Below, piece by piece: positions 1 through 10,700 of a stretch of 59,916 nucleotides of DNA (the first letter of the stretch is position 1; each line of letters begins with the position of its first letter). The notes beneath the pieces are model-generated. The model worked only from the letters and a program-made list of their open reading frames with translations, did no database searches and was not told the DNA's origin. The stretch is from assembly GCF_001642955.1 (NCBI RefSeq), contig NZ_LWSK01000025.1, positions 1 through 59,916 on the forward strand, written 5' to 3'. This DNA is from Rubripirellula obstinata. Lineage in GTDB: Bacteria > Planctomycetota > Planctomycetia > Pirellulales > Pirellulaceae. Made by a program: the position numbers and the translations under genes.

Positions 1-213
1 GTAAATTGACCAGCAAATACCGCTTCCCAAGAATTTTCAATTTGCAATGTTCATTTTGCAATTTGCAATGTTCGACTGGTTCGCGAATAACATCACCCAC
101 CGCATTTTCATCAGCCCAGGCGATGCCTCGGAAAAAACGGGGTGGTCAGGTCCATCGAAAAGGTGTTACAGCTAACTTTCGTTCTGTCCAACCAAACTTT
201 TCGCAGGTTTATT
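1..213. other. Left-edge noncoding stretch with a short direct repeat
   Basis: No gene is supported here. Two near-identical 16-base copies (about 37-52 and 58-73) share AATTTGCAATGTTC with a 21-base period. An in-frame GTG at 142 could extend the following lipoprotein gene upstream, but the extra residues do not look like a signal peptide. Confidence 0.4.
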
Positions 214-666
214 GTGTCGCGAAGCAATTCGAATCGTGCTGCTAGCCGAGTAATCATCGCTACGATGTTTGCTGGAATCGCTTTGTTGCCGATGGGCTGC
301 GTGCGTCGTCGGATGACGGTTCGGACCAATCCGCCCGGGGCCACGGTTTCGGTGGACAACCAAGTGGTGGGCACCAGTCCCGCTGCGACCAGTTTCGTCT
401 ACTATGGGACGCGAGAGTTTCGTATCGAGAAAGACGGATACCGCACGGAAACGATTCGCAAGAAGATCAAGGCACCGTGGTACCAAATGCCCGGCATCGA
501 TTTTGTCGCCGAAACTCTGTGGCCTGGCGAGATTCGCGACGAGCGAATTATCGACGTGCAGCTTGTTCCTAAAACACTAGAGCCGACCGAGAATTTGATT
601 GAACGCGCCGACAGCCTGCGAACTCAATCCCGCGTCGGAGTCGTCACCGCGCCACCTGTTCGGTAA
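214..666 (+). CDS. PEGA-domain lipoprotein
   Basis: A predicted exported lipoprotein of about 150 residues. With the GTG start at 214 the N-terminus is short and basic, followed by a hydrophobic stretch ending in ALLPMGC, an imperfect lipobox with the Cys near residue 29. The mature part begins with a PEGA-type segment (TNPPGATVSVDNQVVGTSP, then the EFRIEKDGYR strand), a small beta domain common in planctomycete surface and envelope proteins. The start at 214 is chosen because it puts the signal peptide at the N-terminus and has CAGG about six bases upstream; a GTG at 142 is the alternative. The 3' end overlaps the next reading frame if that gene starts at 599. The specific role is unknown; membrane anchoring is inferred. 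Confidence 0.75.
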   Translation: MSRSNSNRAASRVIIATMFAGIALLPMGCVRRRMTVRTNPPGATVSVDNQVVGTSPAATSFVYYGTREFRIEKDGYRTETIRKKIKAPWYQMPGIDFVAETLWPGEIRDERIIDVQLVPKTLEPTENLIERADSLRTQSRVGVVTAPPVR

Positions 667-3091
667 ATGCCTGCTAGGGAGATACCTGGCCGACGCATGC
701 GTGTTGCCCATCTTGGTGCTGTTGTTGTTCAGTTCAGCGCTGCTGGGACGCGACCGGTTAGCGTTTCGCGACGTCAGCCATTTTTATACGCCGCTGTATC
801 ATTACGTTGCCGAGCGAACGTCGCAGCAATGGATTCCGGTTTGGAATGATCGCTGTCAAACCGGCATGCCGCTGCTTGGCGAAACCACCACCGCGGTCCT
901 GTATCCGGCGCGATATGCGATCGGATGCTTGCCGGTGTCGGCCGAGTGCCAAATCGCTTGGTACGTCGCGTTGCATTTGATCTTGGCGTCACTGCTGGCT
1001 CGCGTTGCGGCAGCGAGGATGGGCTGTGGTCGTTGGGGAAGGATGGTCGTGGGTTTGACGTATCCGTTGTCGGGCAGCGTCTTTTTTCTGTACTGCAATC
1101 CGCCATTCTTGGTCGGCGCAGCCTGGTTGCCGCTGGTGATGTCGATGCTGATCACGTCAGGCAGCACGAGTGCCGGAAGACGGATCGCTGCTTCAGCCTT
1201 CGCGCTTTCCATGATGCTGCTTGCTGGCGATCCGCAAACGGCGCTGCATGTTGTGATGCTGTGCTGTTTCGTGATCGGTGTCCGATTCACACTCAACGGA
1301 ATGCAGAAAGCCTTCCCAGTCTTTCACCTTTCCCGCTTGCGGGAGAGGTGGAAACCGCTTGACCATCTTGCAAGCGAGATCGGTATCCTGATTGCCGCTG
1401 CTGTACTTGCTGTCGCCATGACTGGCCCACAAATCGCCGCAAGCATTTCCTGGACAGCGCAAAGCGATCGAGCGTATTTTGGAATCAGTCAAAGCGAGGC
1501 GATGCAGTACAGCGTTGCACCTTGGCATTTTGCGGAACTGTTCACACCGAGTTTGTTCGGTAACCTGTTTCCGATAAATCAGCGAATCAGCGCGTTGATT
1601 CCGGGCGACGGTCAGATGTGGACTCCGACGCTTTTCATGGGTTTGTTGCCGGCGGTCATGTTATTGGACCGTCTCTTGCGTTGGCGGCGAACGCGGCACG
1701 ATGTTTGGTTGGTGGTTGCGATGCTGGCCGCTGTTTTGGCGATGGGGCACTTCGGGGTTTCATCGTGGTTGCATGAATTCTTCCCCGGCTACAGCACGCT
1801 ACGCTACCCGGCGAAGTGGTTGCCGTTCTTTGCGATTGGTGTGTCCATGGCGCTGGCCGGTTGGATGGATGACCGCTCGTTTTTGGATGCGCGAAGAGCA
1901 TTTGTGTTGGCCGGAACAATTTTAGCGCTTGCGATCATTGCCGTTTACTGGCTGCCGCTAAAACCTGGATCGATTCCAACCGACGAGTTTTGGGGACCGC
2001 TCGATTTGGACGGCGCGAGACACTCGATCATGCTATCGCTGGTGTTTTCTCTCGCCAGTTTGCTGGTGTTCTTGATTGTGTTTTGGAAGTTCCGGTCTTC
2101 AAAGCCGAAATGGATCGCTGGATCGATCGTCGTTCTATTAATGATGGAACTTTCTTGGTCAGCGTCGAATCAGGTGCAGTTGGTTTCCGTTGATGGGGAA
2201 CAGAAAGTCATGCAAGGATTAATGAACGACGACACAAAGAAGCCTGAACGTTTGTTGAGAATGCAGACTGATTCGGCGTGGCCGGAGGATTGGAAAACGT
2301 CCTCGAGCGATGACCGAATGCTTGAAGTCGAATCACACCAACGTGCCAGCCTGTTCGGACGCTGGCATTTGATGGGTGAGCATTCCGTTGTGAACAATTT
2401 TGTTTCCATCCGAAGTCGAAACCATGCGATGTTTTGGAGAGCGATCGCGAAGCTGGAACAGGACAAAGCAACAATCGATTGGAACGCGATTCAAAAATGG
2501 CTGGCGATCGATCAAGCGGTGATTCAATCGAAGGGGCAACTCTTTTGGCGTCCTACAGAGCCACGACCTGATGCGATCGAAGTGTTTTCAAGCTGGATTT
2601 GTCATCATCCCGATGAAATCGACGAAGCAGACTTTCGCGATCGAATCAAACAAATCGGCAGCGGCAAGCAATCGCCAGCTTGGTTGGCGGGAACGTGCGA
2701 TCTAAAAATTAATCCGAAGATCGAAACGGTAGAGCAAGTCGCGGTTGTAAAGGATCAATCACCGGAAGGTATGCTGGTCGAAATTTCCAGCAATCAGCCG
2801 GTCTTGTTGGTGCGTCCGGTTTACCAAGACGGACACTGGATCGCTGAGCGGCGATCATTGGAAACAGCGAACGCAACTTGGCAAATGTCCGACGTCGGGC
2901 AAGTCGATTTCTTAAAGCAAGGCACCATCGTGCCGCCCGGCCGATGGGAAGTTCGCTTCGCCTATCGACCTTGGTGGTGGATGCCGTCGATTGGCCTAGC
3001 CGGGATTGGCTGGGCAATCGCGGCGAGTTTGATTTTCACTAAGGGACGAGCGGGGAATAAGCGTCGCCTTTCGCAGGGGACGTCGTCTTAA
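599..3091 (+). CDS. YfhO-like multi-pass membrane protein
   Basis: A large integral membrane protein of about 800 residues, resembling the bacterial YfhO family (GT-C-like fold, linked in Firmicutes to glycosylation of envelope polymers). The early segment AFRDVSHFYTPLYHYVAE matches the usual first periplasmic loop of this family. Roughly a dozen hydrophobic helices fill residues 35-540, followed by a soluble C-terminal domain and a final helix near residue 805. The start is uncertain: TTG 599 overlaps the lipoprotein gene by 68 bases, while CTG 686 (AGGGAG just upstream) or GTG 701 would remove the overlap. A palindrome at 1325-1350 is read in frame as HLSRLRERW in a cytoplasmic or periplasmic loop. 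The substrate cannot be inferred. Confidence 0.8.
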   Translation: MNAPTACELNPASESSPRHLFGKCLLGRYLADACVLPILVLLLFSSALLGRDRLAFRDVSHFYTPLYHYVAERTSQQWIPVWNDRCQTGMPLLGETTTAVLYPARYAIGCLPVSAECQIAWYVALHLILASLLARVAAARMGCGRWGRMVVGLTYPLSGSVFFLYCNPPFLVGAAWLPLVMSMLITSGSTSAGRRIAASAFALSMMLLAGDPQTALHVVMLCCFVIGVRFTLNGMQKAFPVFHLSRLRERWKPLDHLASEIGILIAAAVLAVAMTGPQIAASISWTAQSDRAYFGISQSEAMQYSVAPWHFAELFTPSLFGNLFPINQRISALIPGDGQMWTPTLFMGLLPAVMLLDRLLRWRRTRHDVWLVVAMLAAVLAMGHFGVSSWLHEFFPGYSTLRYPAKWLPFFAIGVSMALAGWMDDRSFLDARRAFVLAGTILALAIIAVYWLPLKPGSIPTDEFWGPLDLDGARHSIMLSLVFSLASLLVFLIVFWKFRSSKPKWIAGSIVVLLMMELSWSASNQVQLVSVDGEQKVMQGLMNDDTKKPERLLRMQTDSAWPEDWKTSSSDDRMLEVESHQRASLFGRWHLMGEHSVVNNFVSIRSRNHAMFWRAIAKLEQDKATIDWNAIQKWLAIDQAVIQSKGQLFWRPTEPRPDAIEVFSSWICHHPDEIDEADFRDRIKQIGSGKQSPAWLAGTCDLKINPKIETVEQVAVVKDQSPEGMLVEISSNQPVLLVRPVYQDGHWIAERRSLETANATWQMSDVGQVDFLKQGTIVPPGRWEVRFAYRPWWWMPSIGLAGIGWAIAASLIFTKGRAGNKRRLSQGTSS
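1325..1350. repeat. Family B palindrome inside the YfhO-like gene
   Basis: Inverted repeat with 12-base arms (one mismatch) around a TT loop; the core CCCGCTTGCGGGAGAGG is shared with 41991-42014 in the giant gene. It is read in frame without a stop. Confidence 0.75.
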
Positions 3092-3182
3092 TTACTGCCG
3101 GATTGGTGTCGTCACTCATCCCGAGGGAAGTCGAACGAATAGATGCAAATGTGTCGTTGTCAACTTCTAGCGACCCTTGAAA

Positions 3183-3258
3183 GTAGGCCGTAGCGAGCCA
3201 TAGCGAGTTACGGCGGTGCGCAAATTGCCGTAACTCGCTATGGCTCGCTACGGCCTAC
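3183..3258. repeat. Family A palindrome, copy 1
   Basis: Long inverted repeat beginning GTAGGCCGTAGCGAGCC and ending with its complement, with a short AT-rich loop. It lies between the convergent YfhO-like and cysK genes. The left flank (about 3147-3182, containing TGTGTCGTTGTCAACTT and CGACCCTTGAAA) is also found, inverted, beside copy 3 at 22064-22100, so the repeat unit extends beyond the hairpin. Confidence 0.9.
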
Positions 3259-3298
3259 ATCACAGCATCACAACATCACAGCGGAGATAGCCTTGTGC

Positions 3299-4240
3299 TT
3301 ACAGACCCAGGTCGCCGAAAAGTGGCGTGCTGAGGTAGCGTTCGCCGAGGCTGCACATGATCGTGACGATGCGTTTGCCTTTCATGTCGGGTCGGGCTGC
3401 CACTTGTGCGGACGCCCACATGTTGGCACCGCTGCTGATGCCGCCGACGATGCCTTCTTCTTTTGCCAGTCGTCGGCCCCATTCAAACGCGTCTTCGTCA
3501 TCGACCTGGACGACTTCATCGACCAATGAGACATCCAAGTTCTTGGGAATGAACCCGGCACCGATGCCCTGGATGCGGTGTTTGCCAGGATCGCCACCGC
3601 TGATCACCGGTGAATGTTTAGGCTCGACCGCGAAGGCTTTGAAGTTCGGGTTCTTGGACTTTAGGAACTTTGCAACGCCGGTGATCGTTCCGCCCGTTCC
3701 AACGCCCGCGACGATGGCATCGATGTTGTGGCCGCTGTCTTCCCAGATTTCTGGGCCAGTGGTTGCTTCGTGAATGGCGGGGTTGGCCGGGTTTTCAAAC
3801 TGCTGGGGCATAAACGAGTTCGGTGTGCTGTCCACCAATTCAGCGGCCCTGTTGATCGCTCCTTTCATTCCGTCGCCCGCCGGAGTCAGAACCAAGGTCG
3901 CGCCCATCGCTCGCAGAAGCGCCCGACGTTCGACCGACATTGATTCGGGCATGGTCAGGGTTAGCTTGTATCCCTTTGCCGCACAAACGAACGCCAGTGC
4001 AATGCCGGTGTTGCCGCTGGTGGGCTCGATCACGTGAGTTCCCTCGACGATTTTTCCGTCGCGTTCCCCCGCTTCGATCATCGCGGCACCGATACGATCC
4101 TTGACACTGTTTAGCGGCTGAAAAAATTCGCACTTGGCAAACACCGTCGCACCACCTGCGGGTACCAAACGGTTGATTTGGATCATGGGGGTGTCGCCAA
4201 TTGCTTTGGTGACGTCGCTGAATGAGTTGCCTCGGGCCAT
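3299..4240 (-). CDS. cysK: Cysteine synthase (O-acetylserine sulfhydrylase)
   Basis: A PLP-dependent enzyme that makes L-cysteine from O-acetylserine and sulfide in the cytoplasm. The 313-residue length is typical for CysK. The PLP lysine sits in LNSVKDR (K47), the substrate loop is TSGNTG (about 74-79), and the phosphate-binding loop is GVGTGGTITG (about 178-187). The ATG at 4240 is chosen over the longer frame reaching 4321 because the extra codons read into an intergenic palindrome and are not conserved-looking; GAGAAAAG precedes this ATG. It lies downstream of korAB on the same strand, separated by family A copy 2. CysK and CysM-type enzymes cannot be separated with certainty by eye, but the motifs favour CysK. 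Confidence 0.95.
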   Translation of the reverse strand: MARGNSFSDVTKAIGDTPMIQINRLVPAGGATVFAKCEFFQPLNSVKDRIGAAMIEAGERDGKIVEGTHVIEPTSGNTGIALAFVCAAKGYKLTLTMPESMSVERRALLRAMGATLVLTPAGDGMKGAINRAAELVDSTPNSFMPQQFENPANPAIHEATTGPEIWEDSGHNIDAIVAGVGTGGTITGVAKFLKSKNPNFKAFAVEPKHSPVISGGDPGKHRIQGIGAGFIPKNLDVSLVDEVVQVDDEDAFEWGRRLAKEEGIVGGISSGANMWASAQVAARPDMKGKRIVTIMCSLGERYLSTPLFGDLGL

Positions 4241-4275
4241 AATCTTTTCTCTAGTTAGCGGTGGTGCGAAACAGG

Positions 4276-4357
4276 TAGGCCGTAGCGAGCGATAGCAAGT
4301 TACGGCATTCTCAACAATCAAAATGCCGTAACTTGCTATCGCTCGCTACGGCCTACG
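4276..4357. repeat. Family A palindrome, copy 2
   Basis: Same ends as copy 1 (GTAGGCCGTAGCGAGC), but the inner arm reads GATAGCAAG on the left and CTTGCTATC on the right. Both arms changed together relative to copy 1, so pairing is kept. It lies between korB and cysK. Confidence 0.9.
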
Positions 4358-4362
4358 GTTGG

Positions 4363-5370
<1,008 letters not shown>

Positions 5371-5509
5371 GAGTGAAGTTCGAAGTGTGAAGGGTGAAGT
5401 TTGAAATGTGGTGAAGGTTTTTTCGTAGCTGATCCCGCCAGGGTTCAGTTAAACCTGAGGTGTGTTGGGTCTGAATCGTGGCCGACCCAACTACGTTAAT
5501 GCTTGATCT
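5371..5509. other. korA-korB spacer with a family D repeat
   Basis: A 139-base spacer. At 5424-5450 it carries family D in reverse orientation (complement of TGAACCCTGGCGGGATCAGC). At about 5371-5411 there are irregular repeats of GTGAAGTT/GTGAAGG just upstream of korB. Confidence 0.7.
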
Positions 5510-7426
5510 TTAACCGGCTTTCTTGCCAGCCTTTTTGCCAGCGCTGCTGGCGGGAAGATGCTCGCTGACTTGTTCCACCAATTCGGTAACCGAGAACGGT
5601 TTGCCTTGAACCTTGTTGATGCCGATGCAATCGACCAAGTGTTCGCTGCGGAGCAACATTCGTAGTTGGCCCATGTTCAATTCTGGAACGATCACTTTCT
5701 TAAACGAACGTAGCAACTCGCCGATGTTCGATGGCATCGGGAAGATGTACCGCAGATGAATGTGGCTGACCTTGTGTCCCTGTTTCTGCAACTGAGAAAC
5801 CGCGGTGTGGCATGAACCGTAAGTGCCGCCCCAGGATACGACCAAAATGTCGCCCGAAGGTTCACCGAACACGTCCTGTTCAGGAACCCGTTCGGCAATC
5901 TTGGCAACCTTTGCGGCACGCGTGTCGGTCATGTGTTGGTGGTTGGCCGGATCGTAGCTAACGTTGCCGGTGACGTCTTCTTTTTCCAAACCACCGACGC
6001 GGTGCATCAAGCCTTCGGTGCCCGGGATCGCCCAGGGGCGGGCCAGGAATTCGTCGCGAGAATACGGCTTGTAGGCCTCGCTGCCGTCAGTTCCTTCGGG
6101 GTGCTGAATTTTGATTTCCGGCAGCTCGCTGACCTTCGGGATTTTCCAAGGTTCGCTGCCGTTAGCGATGTAACCGTCGGACAAGATGATGACGGGCACC
6201 ATGCACTCGGTCGCAATCCGCCAGGCTTCGACCGCGATGTCAAAGCAATCGCCGGGCGAACGCGGAGCCAGAATCGGCAACGGTGCTTCGCCGTTGCGAC
6301 CGTACATCGCTTGCAGCAAATCGCTCTGTTCCGTTTTGGTCGGCAAACCAGTGCTGGGACCGCCGCGTTGAACGTTGATCACGATCATGGGAATTTCCAG
6401 CATCATGCCCAAGCCCATCGCTTCGCCTTTAAGCGCGATGCCGGGGCCGCTGGATGCGGTGACCGCCATCGTTCCGCCGAATGCCGCGCCGATCGTGGAA
6501 CAGATTGCTGAGATTTCATCTTCCGCTTGAAACGTCCGCACGCCAAAGTTTTTGTACTTGGTCAGTTCGTGCAAAATATCGCTGGCGGGCGTGATCGGAT
6601 AAGTTCCGTAGAACATTTCCTTGCCGCTGCACTTTGATGCTGCGACCAATCCGAGTGCCAACGCCTGGTTGCCCATGATGTTGCGATACTTGCCCGGTTT
6701 CAATTCGGCCGCTTCGACCTGGTAGCTTTCGCCGAACGCTTCGGTGGTTTCACCAAACGCCCAGCCCGCTTTCAAGGCCGCCAAGTTGGCTGCCGCAACG
6801 TCTGGTTTTTTGCCGAACTTGTCTTCGATGAATCGCTCGGTCGGTTCAAGCGAACGACCAAACAACCAGTACACCATTCCCATCGCAAAGAAGTTTTTGC
6901 AGCGATCGGCAATCTTGTTTCCAAGCCCGAATTCGGACACGGCGTCGCGGGTCAACTTGGTCATCGAAACCTTGATCACGCGATAGGTTTCTTCGATCAC
7001 GCTGGCTTCCAGCGGGTTGGCTTCGACCTTGGCCAGTTTGAATTCTTTTTCGACAAATCCGTCTTCGTTGGCGATCAGGATGCCGCCTTTCCGCAGGTCA
7101 CCCAGGTTGGTCACCATCGCGGCGGGGTTCATTACCACCAACGCGTCGAGCGTATCGCCGGGCGTAAAGATTTCTTCGCTGGCGAATTGGACCTGGAATC
7201 CGGAAACACCGGCCCGAGTTCCACGCGGGGCGCGGATTTCGGCGGGGAAGTCGGGGAAGGTTGCGACATCGTTTCCAGCAAGCGCACTGGTGTTGGTCAA
7301 CTGTGTGCCCAGCAATTGCATGCCGTCGCCCGAATCACCGCACAAGCGAACGGTGATGCCGGAAACTGTCTGAACGGACTTTGATGATGCCACGGAGGAG
7401 GAGACAGCAGGGTCGGATTGGGCCAT
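5510..7426 (-). CDS. korA: 2-oxoacid:ferredoxin oxidoreductase, alpha subunit (gamma-alpha fusion)
   Basis: Partner of the beta subunit. Residues about 24-210 are the gamma-type domain (VRLCGDSGDGMQLLG, then GVSGFQVQFASEEI), which contributes to CoA binding and electron transfer. From about residue 250 comes the alpha domain with YPITPASD (about 277-284) and GGPSTGLPTKTEQSD (about 355-369). The 638 residues fit a fused gamma-alpha subunit. The C-terminus ends in a lysine/alanine-rich tail (AGKKAGKKAG) that looks like an extension. The ATG at 7426 gives an N-terminal leader of about 23 Ser/Val-rich residues before the first strand. It is the first gene of the korA-korB pair, and transcription probably starts in 7427-7746. 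Confidence 0.93.
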   Translation of the reverse strand: MAQSDPAVSSSVASSKSVQTVSGITVRLCGDSGDGMQLLGTQLTNTSALAGNDVATFPDFPAEIRAPRGTRAGVSGFQVQFASEEIFTPGDTLDALVVMNPAAMVTNLGDLRKGGILIANEDGFVEKEFKLAKVEANPLEASVIEETYRVIKVSMTKLTRDAVSEFGLGNKIADRCKNFFAMGMVYWLFGRSLEPTERFIEDKFGKKPDVAAANLAALKAGWAFGETTEAFGESYQVEAAELKPGKYRNIMGNQALALGLVAASKCSGKEMFYGTYPITPASDILHELTKYKNFGVRTFQAEDEISAICSTIGAAFGGTMAVTASSGPGIALKGEAMGLGMMLEIPMIVINVQRGGPSTGLPTKTEQSDLLQAMYGRNGEAPLPILAPRSPGDCFDIAVEAWRIATECMVPVIILSDGYIANGSEPWKIPKVSELPEIKIQHPEGTDGSEAYKPYSRDEFLARPWAIPGTEGLMHRVGGLEKEDVTGNVSYDPANHQHMTDTRAAKVAKIAERVPEQDVFGEPSGDILVVSWGGTYGSCHTAVSQLQKQGHKVSHIHLRYIFPMPSNIGELLRSFKKVIVPELNMGQLRMLLRSEHLVDCIGINKVQGKPFSVTELVEQVSEHLPASSAGKKAGKKAG

Positions 7427-7746
7427 GAGTATTTTTAAACGCGAGTTATTGTGAACGTTGAGCTATCCAGAACATCAGTTCAAAGGAAGGAGGCGGGACA
7501 GACTTTACCGGTTGTATCGATCAATCGGCCGGCCAAGGTTACCGAAATTCTATGAATTTGAGTGGATTTGGTAACTGCCCGTGCTGATCAGTAGAGCGAG
7601 AATTCATCAGAAAACCGCCCACAACCGCTTCAAATCCGCTAGGAACACTCAAATTGCCGCCCAAAACGCCCATGACGTCTCGATCGCCACCAATCTGGGG
7701 CGAATCAAGAATCGTGGGCAAATCGGGAATCTTTCAAGAACCGGAT
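7427..7746. other. 320-base spacer between the 2,867-residue gene and korA
   Basis: Presumably carries the korA promoter and the 3' region of the large gene, but no clear promoter or terminator is visible. A 60-codon frame on the minus strand (7539-7721) has no recognisable domain or ribosome binding site and is not called. Confidence 0.4.
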
Positions 7747-10700
7747 TTAGACCAGACTCGCAATCGCCAAATCGGTCAAAGCCTCGATGTCTTCCACCTC
7801 TGAATCGTTTCTGGTGGAATCGTTCGCAAGCAGGCTCACGATCCCTTCATCGGTAGGATGATCGCTTGGCAAGTCGTCATCAGCCAACTTGGATCGGGAA
7901 ACCGTCGTTTGAGGCGAAACAGAATCCGCAACCGTCTCGGTCTTTTCGTCGTCAACAGACTCGATCGAATTCGGCGCAATCACTACCGCGGCAGACGCGG
8001 CAACCGACTCGCTCTCGAACCTCGGATCGTTTCCTTCGATTTCACCGATCACCAAAAACGCATCCAGGCTCGAGATCGTTTGGTTGTCGTTGACGTCAAA
8101 GAAGTTGGGGCCGCGTTCAGCCGGGTCCACCGGAATTTCAGTCGATCCAGACAGTTGAATGCGGTTCAGAATCAACAACGCATCCAGCGCCGTGACCTCG
8201 CCCGATGCGTTAACGTCGAAGCGGTTTCTTGGATTGTTCAGACCGCTGGCGACCAGATTCATGTTCACCGTGACCGGAGCGCTAACGTTGCCATCGGTGT
8301 CAGTGATCGTGTACGTGAAACTGTCCGGGCCAACGTATCCGTCGGACGGCACATAAGTGATCGTGCCATCGGCTTCGATCGTTGTCGTGCCGTTGGTTGG
8401 CTCTTCGACAATCGTCAATGTGGCTAGGTCCAACTGACCCGAAACGGCAACGTCATTGCTCAGCACATCGATGTTGATGTCGTCTGCTGCTACGCCTCCG
8501 CCAAAATCATCGCCGACAACCGGCGACACATCGGGAACGATCTGTACGGTCGCGGGCAGGCTCGTTGCACCGGCGTCATCCGAAATCGTGTACTCAAACG
8601 AATCGGAACCAAGGAACGAGTCCAACGGAGTGAAAATCAGTTCAAGCTGACCGGATTGGTTCGTCTGCTGAGTGATCGTTCCAAAGTCGGGTGCATCGGT
8701 GATGGCAAATGAGCTTGCATCGAGCGTCCCATCGGAATCTTCGTCATTCAACAGTGGCAAGATGGACGTTGAGTTCGTGTTCCTTCTGGAAATCACAGTA
8801 TCGTTTCGTGCGATTGGAATGCTGTTAACATCGGCAACATTAACGGTAAACGTCTCGCTGGTGGTTTGGTTGTCCAGCGTGGTTTCCAGGTCGCCATCTT
8901 CGCCACCGTCTTCGACCGTCACCGTAATTGTCGCCGAACCGATTTGATCAGCAACCGGCGTCAGGAAAAGCTGGCCCTGCGCAGCGGGACTGACGTACGA
9001 AACGATCGGGTCGGCGATCAGCGTCGTGTCGGAACTGACCGCAGTGACACGAATGTCTTGCGATTCGTTGACGCCTGATGAAATGCCGTTCAGGTCGATG
9101 GTGACTTCGGCGGAATTCTCGTTGATGACGAAATCATCGATCGGTGAAATCGTTGGGGGATCATCGATCGGCAAAACCTCAATCACAAACGTTCGGTCAA
9201 ACGAAGCATTGTCATCCGCAGTTGATAAGTCATTGTCATCGCCTGAATCAGTCAGCGTCACGGTGATCGTTGCCGAACCAAACTGGTTGGGCAGCGGCAC
9301 AAAGCTTAACGTTCCTGTGCTGCCGATGCCGTCATAGCTAATCGTGGGATCGGCAATCAGGGTTGGGTTGTCGCTTTGCGCTGAAATGAACATTTCCTGA
9401 ACTTCGTTTGCACCTGCGTCAATCGCGGTCAAGGAAACGACCTGAGCCGGACCGCCTTCGTTGAGTCTGCGGGCGAACAGGGGTGCGAATGACGGCGATG
9501 CGTTGACTGATTGAACCGTGACATCAAACGTCTTCACAATCGAAGCGTTATCGCTAGCGGTCGCCAAGTTATTATCCGGTCCGCCATCGGTCAGCGTGAC
9601 GGTAATCGTCGCCGAGCCAAACTGGTTTGGTTCCGGCGTGAATCGCAGCGTGGCTTCGGTATCGCCTTGCGCGTATGTCACGGTTGGATCTTCTATTAAC
9701 GTCGGGTTATTGCTGGTCGCCGTGATTCGCAGAACCTGCGTTTCGATTCCACCGCCACCAGAATTGATTCCGTCCAGGACAACGGTTTGCTCGCCACTGC
9801 CTTCATCAATCACCGCGTCCGCGATGTCGTTGATTTCCGGCTGATCATTGGTCGCAGTGACCAGGATCGACGCGGAACCAAGGACACTTTCAGGCGGCGT
9901 CACAATGTCGGGACCGCCGATAGGACTGATCGCTAAGCCGTCGTCCTGCAACGTGAATTGGAAGGTGTCCAGAACGGGATCGATTGATTCGCTATCTGAT
10001 TCAGCCGAATTGAATTCGGTCGAATTGAATTCGGCGGCGGGCGTGTAAACCAGATCAATCAGAAATCCTTCCGAATCAAAACGAACGCTGTCAATCTGGC
10101 CGTGCGTTGTCACCAGCGAACCAGAATCGGCGTTTGCGAATGTCACGGAACCGGAATCAGTTTCAATCGACGTAATCCTGAACAACTGATTCGATTCATC
10201 TTGCGGCGACAGAGCCAGCGGATCGGCGTCGCCGACGGAATCGGCAACCAATTCAGCCGCAGAGATCGTCAGCGATAAATCTTCGCCAGTTTCAAACGAC
10301 TTGTCGGTCGTGTCGGGAACATCGTTCTGAGGCGTAAGCGTGACAACGAAAGTTCGCGACGATGATACATTGTCGTCGGTCGTATCGAAATCATTGTCCA
10401 GGCCTGCGTCTTCGATCGCGACGGTCACCGTCGATGTGCCGTAACGGTCAGCAACGGGCGTAAAGTCGATGGTTCCAACAGCATCACCCAACGTGTAGGT
10501 CACGATTGGATCTGCGAACAGAGTCGCGTCACTGCTGGTCGCGGTGATGCGCAAATCTTGTTGCTCACCACCACCGGCGGCGATTCCCGAAAGCACAATC
10601 GTTTGTTGCGGACTGTCTTCTTGGATTTCCAGATCAGCAATTTCAGTCAGCGTGGGCTCGTCATTGATTGGCGTGACCAGAATGCTCGCGACTTCACTTG

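Noticed and set aside
3183-3258. Family A palindromes as rho-independent terminators
   Set aside because: The hairpins are strong but lack a following T-run, and the same sequence is dispersed, so a repeat family explains them better. A secondary effect on transcript ends is not excluded.
4241-4321. A 27-codon N-terminal extension of cysK
   Set aside because: It reads into the family A palindrome; the ATG at 4240 with a purine-rich leader gives the normal CysK length.
7539-7721. A 60-codon minus-strand frame between the giant exported protein gene and korA
   Set aside because: No ribosome binding site, no recognised domain and no supporting context; left as noncoding.
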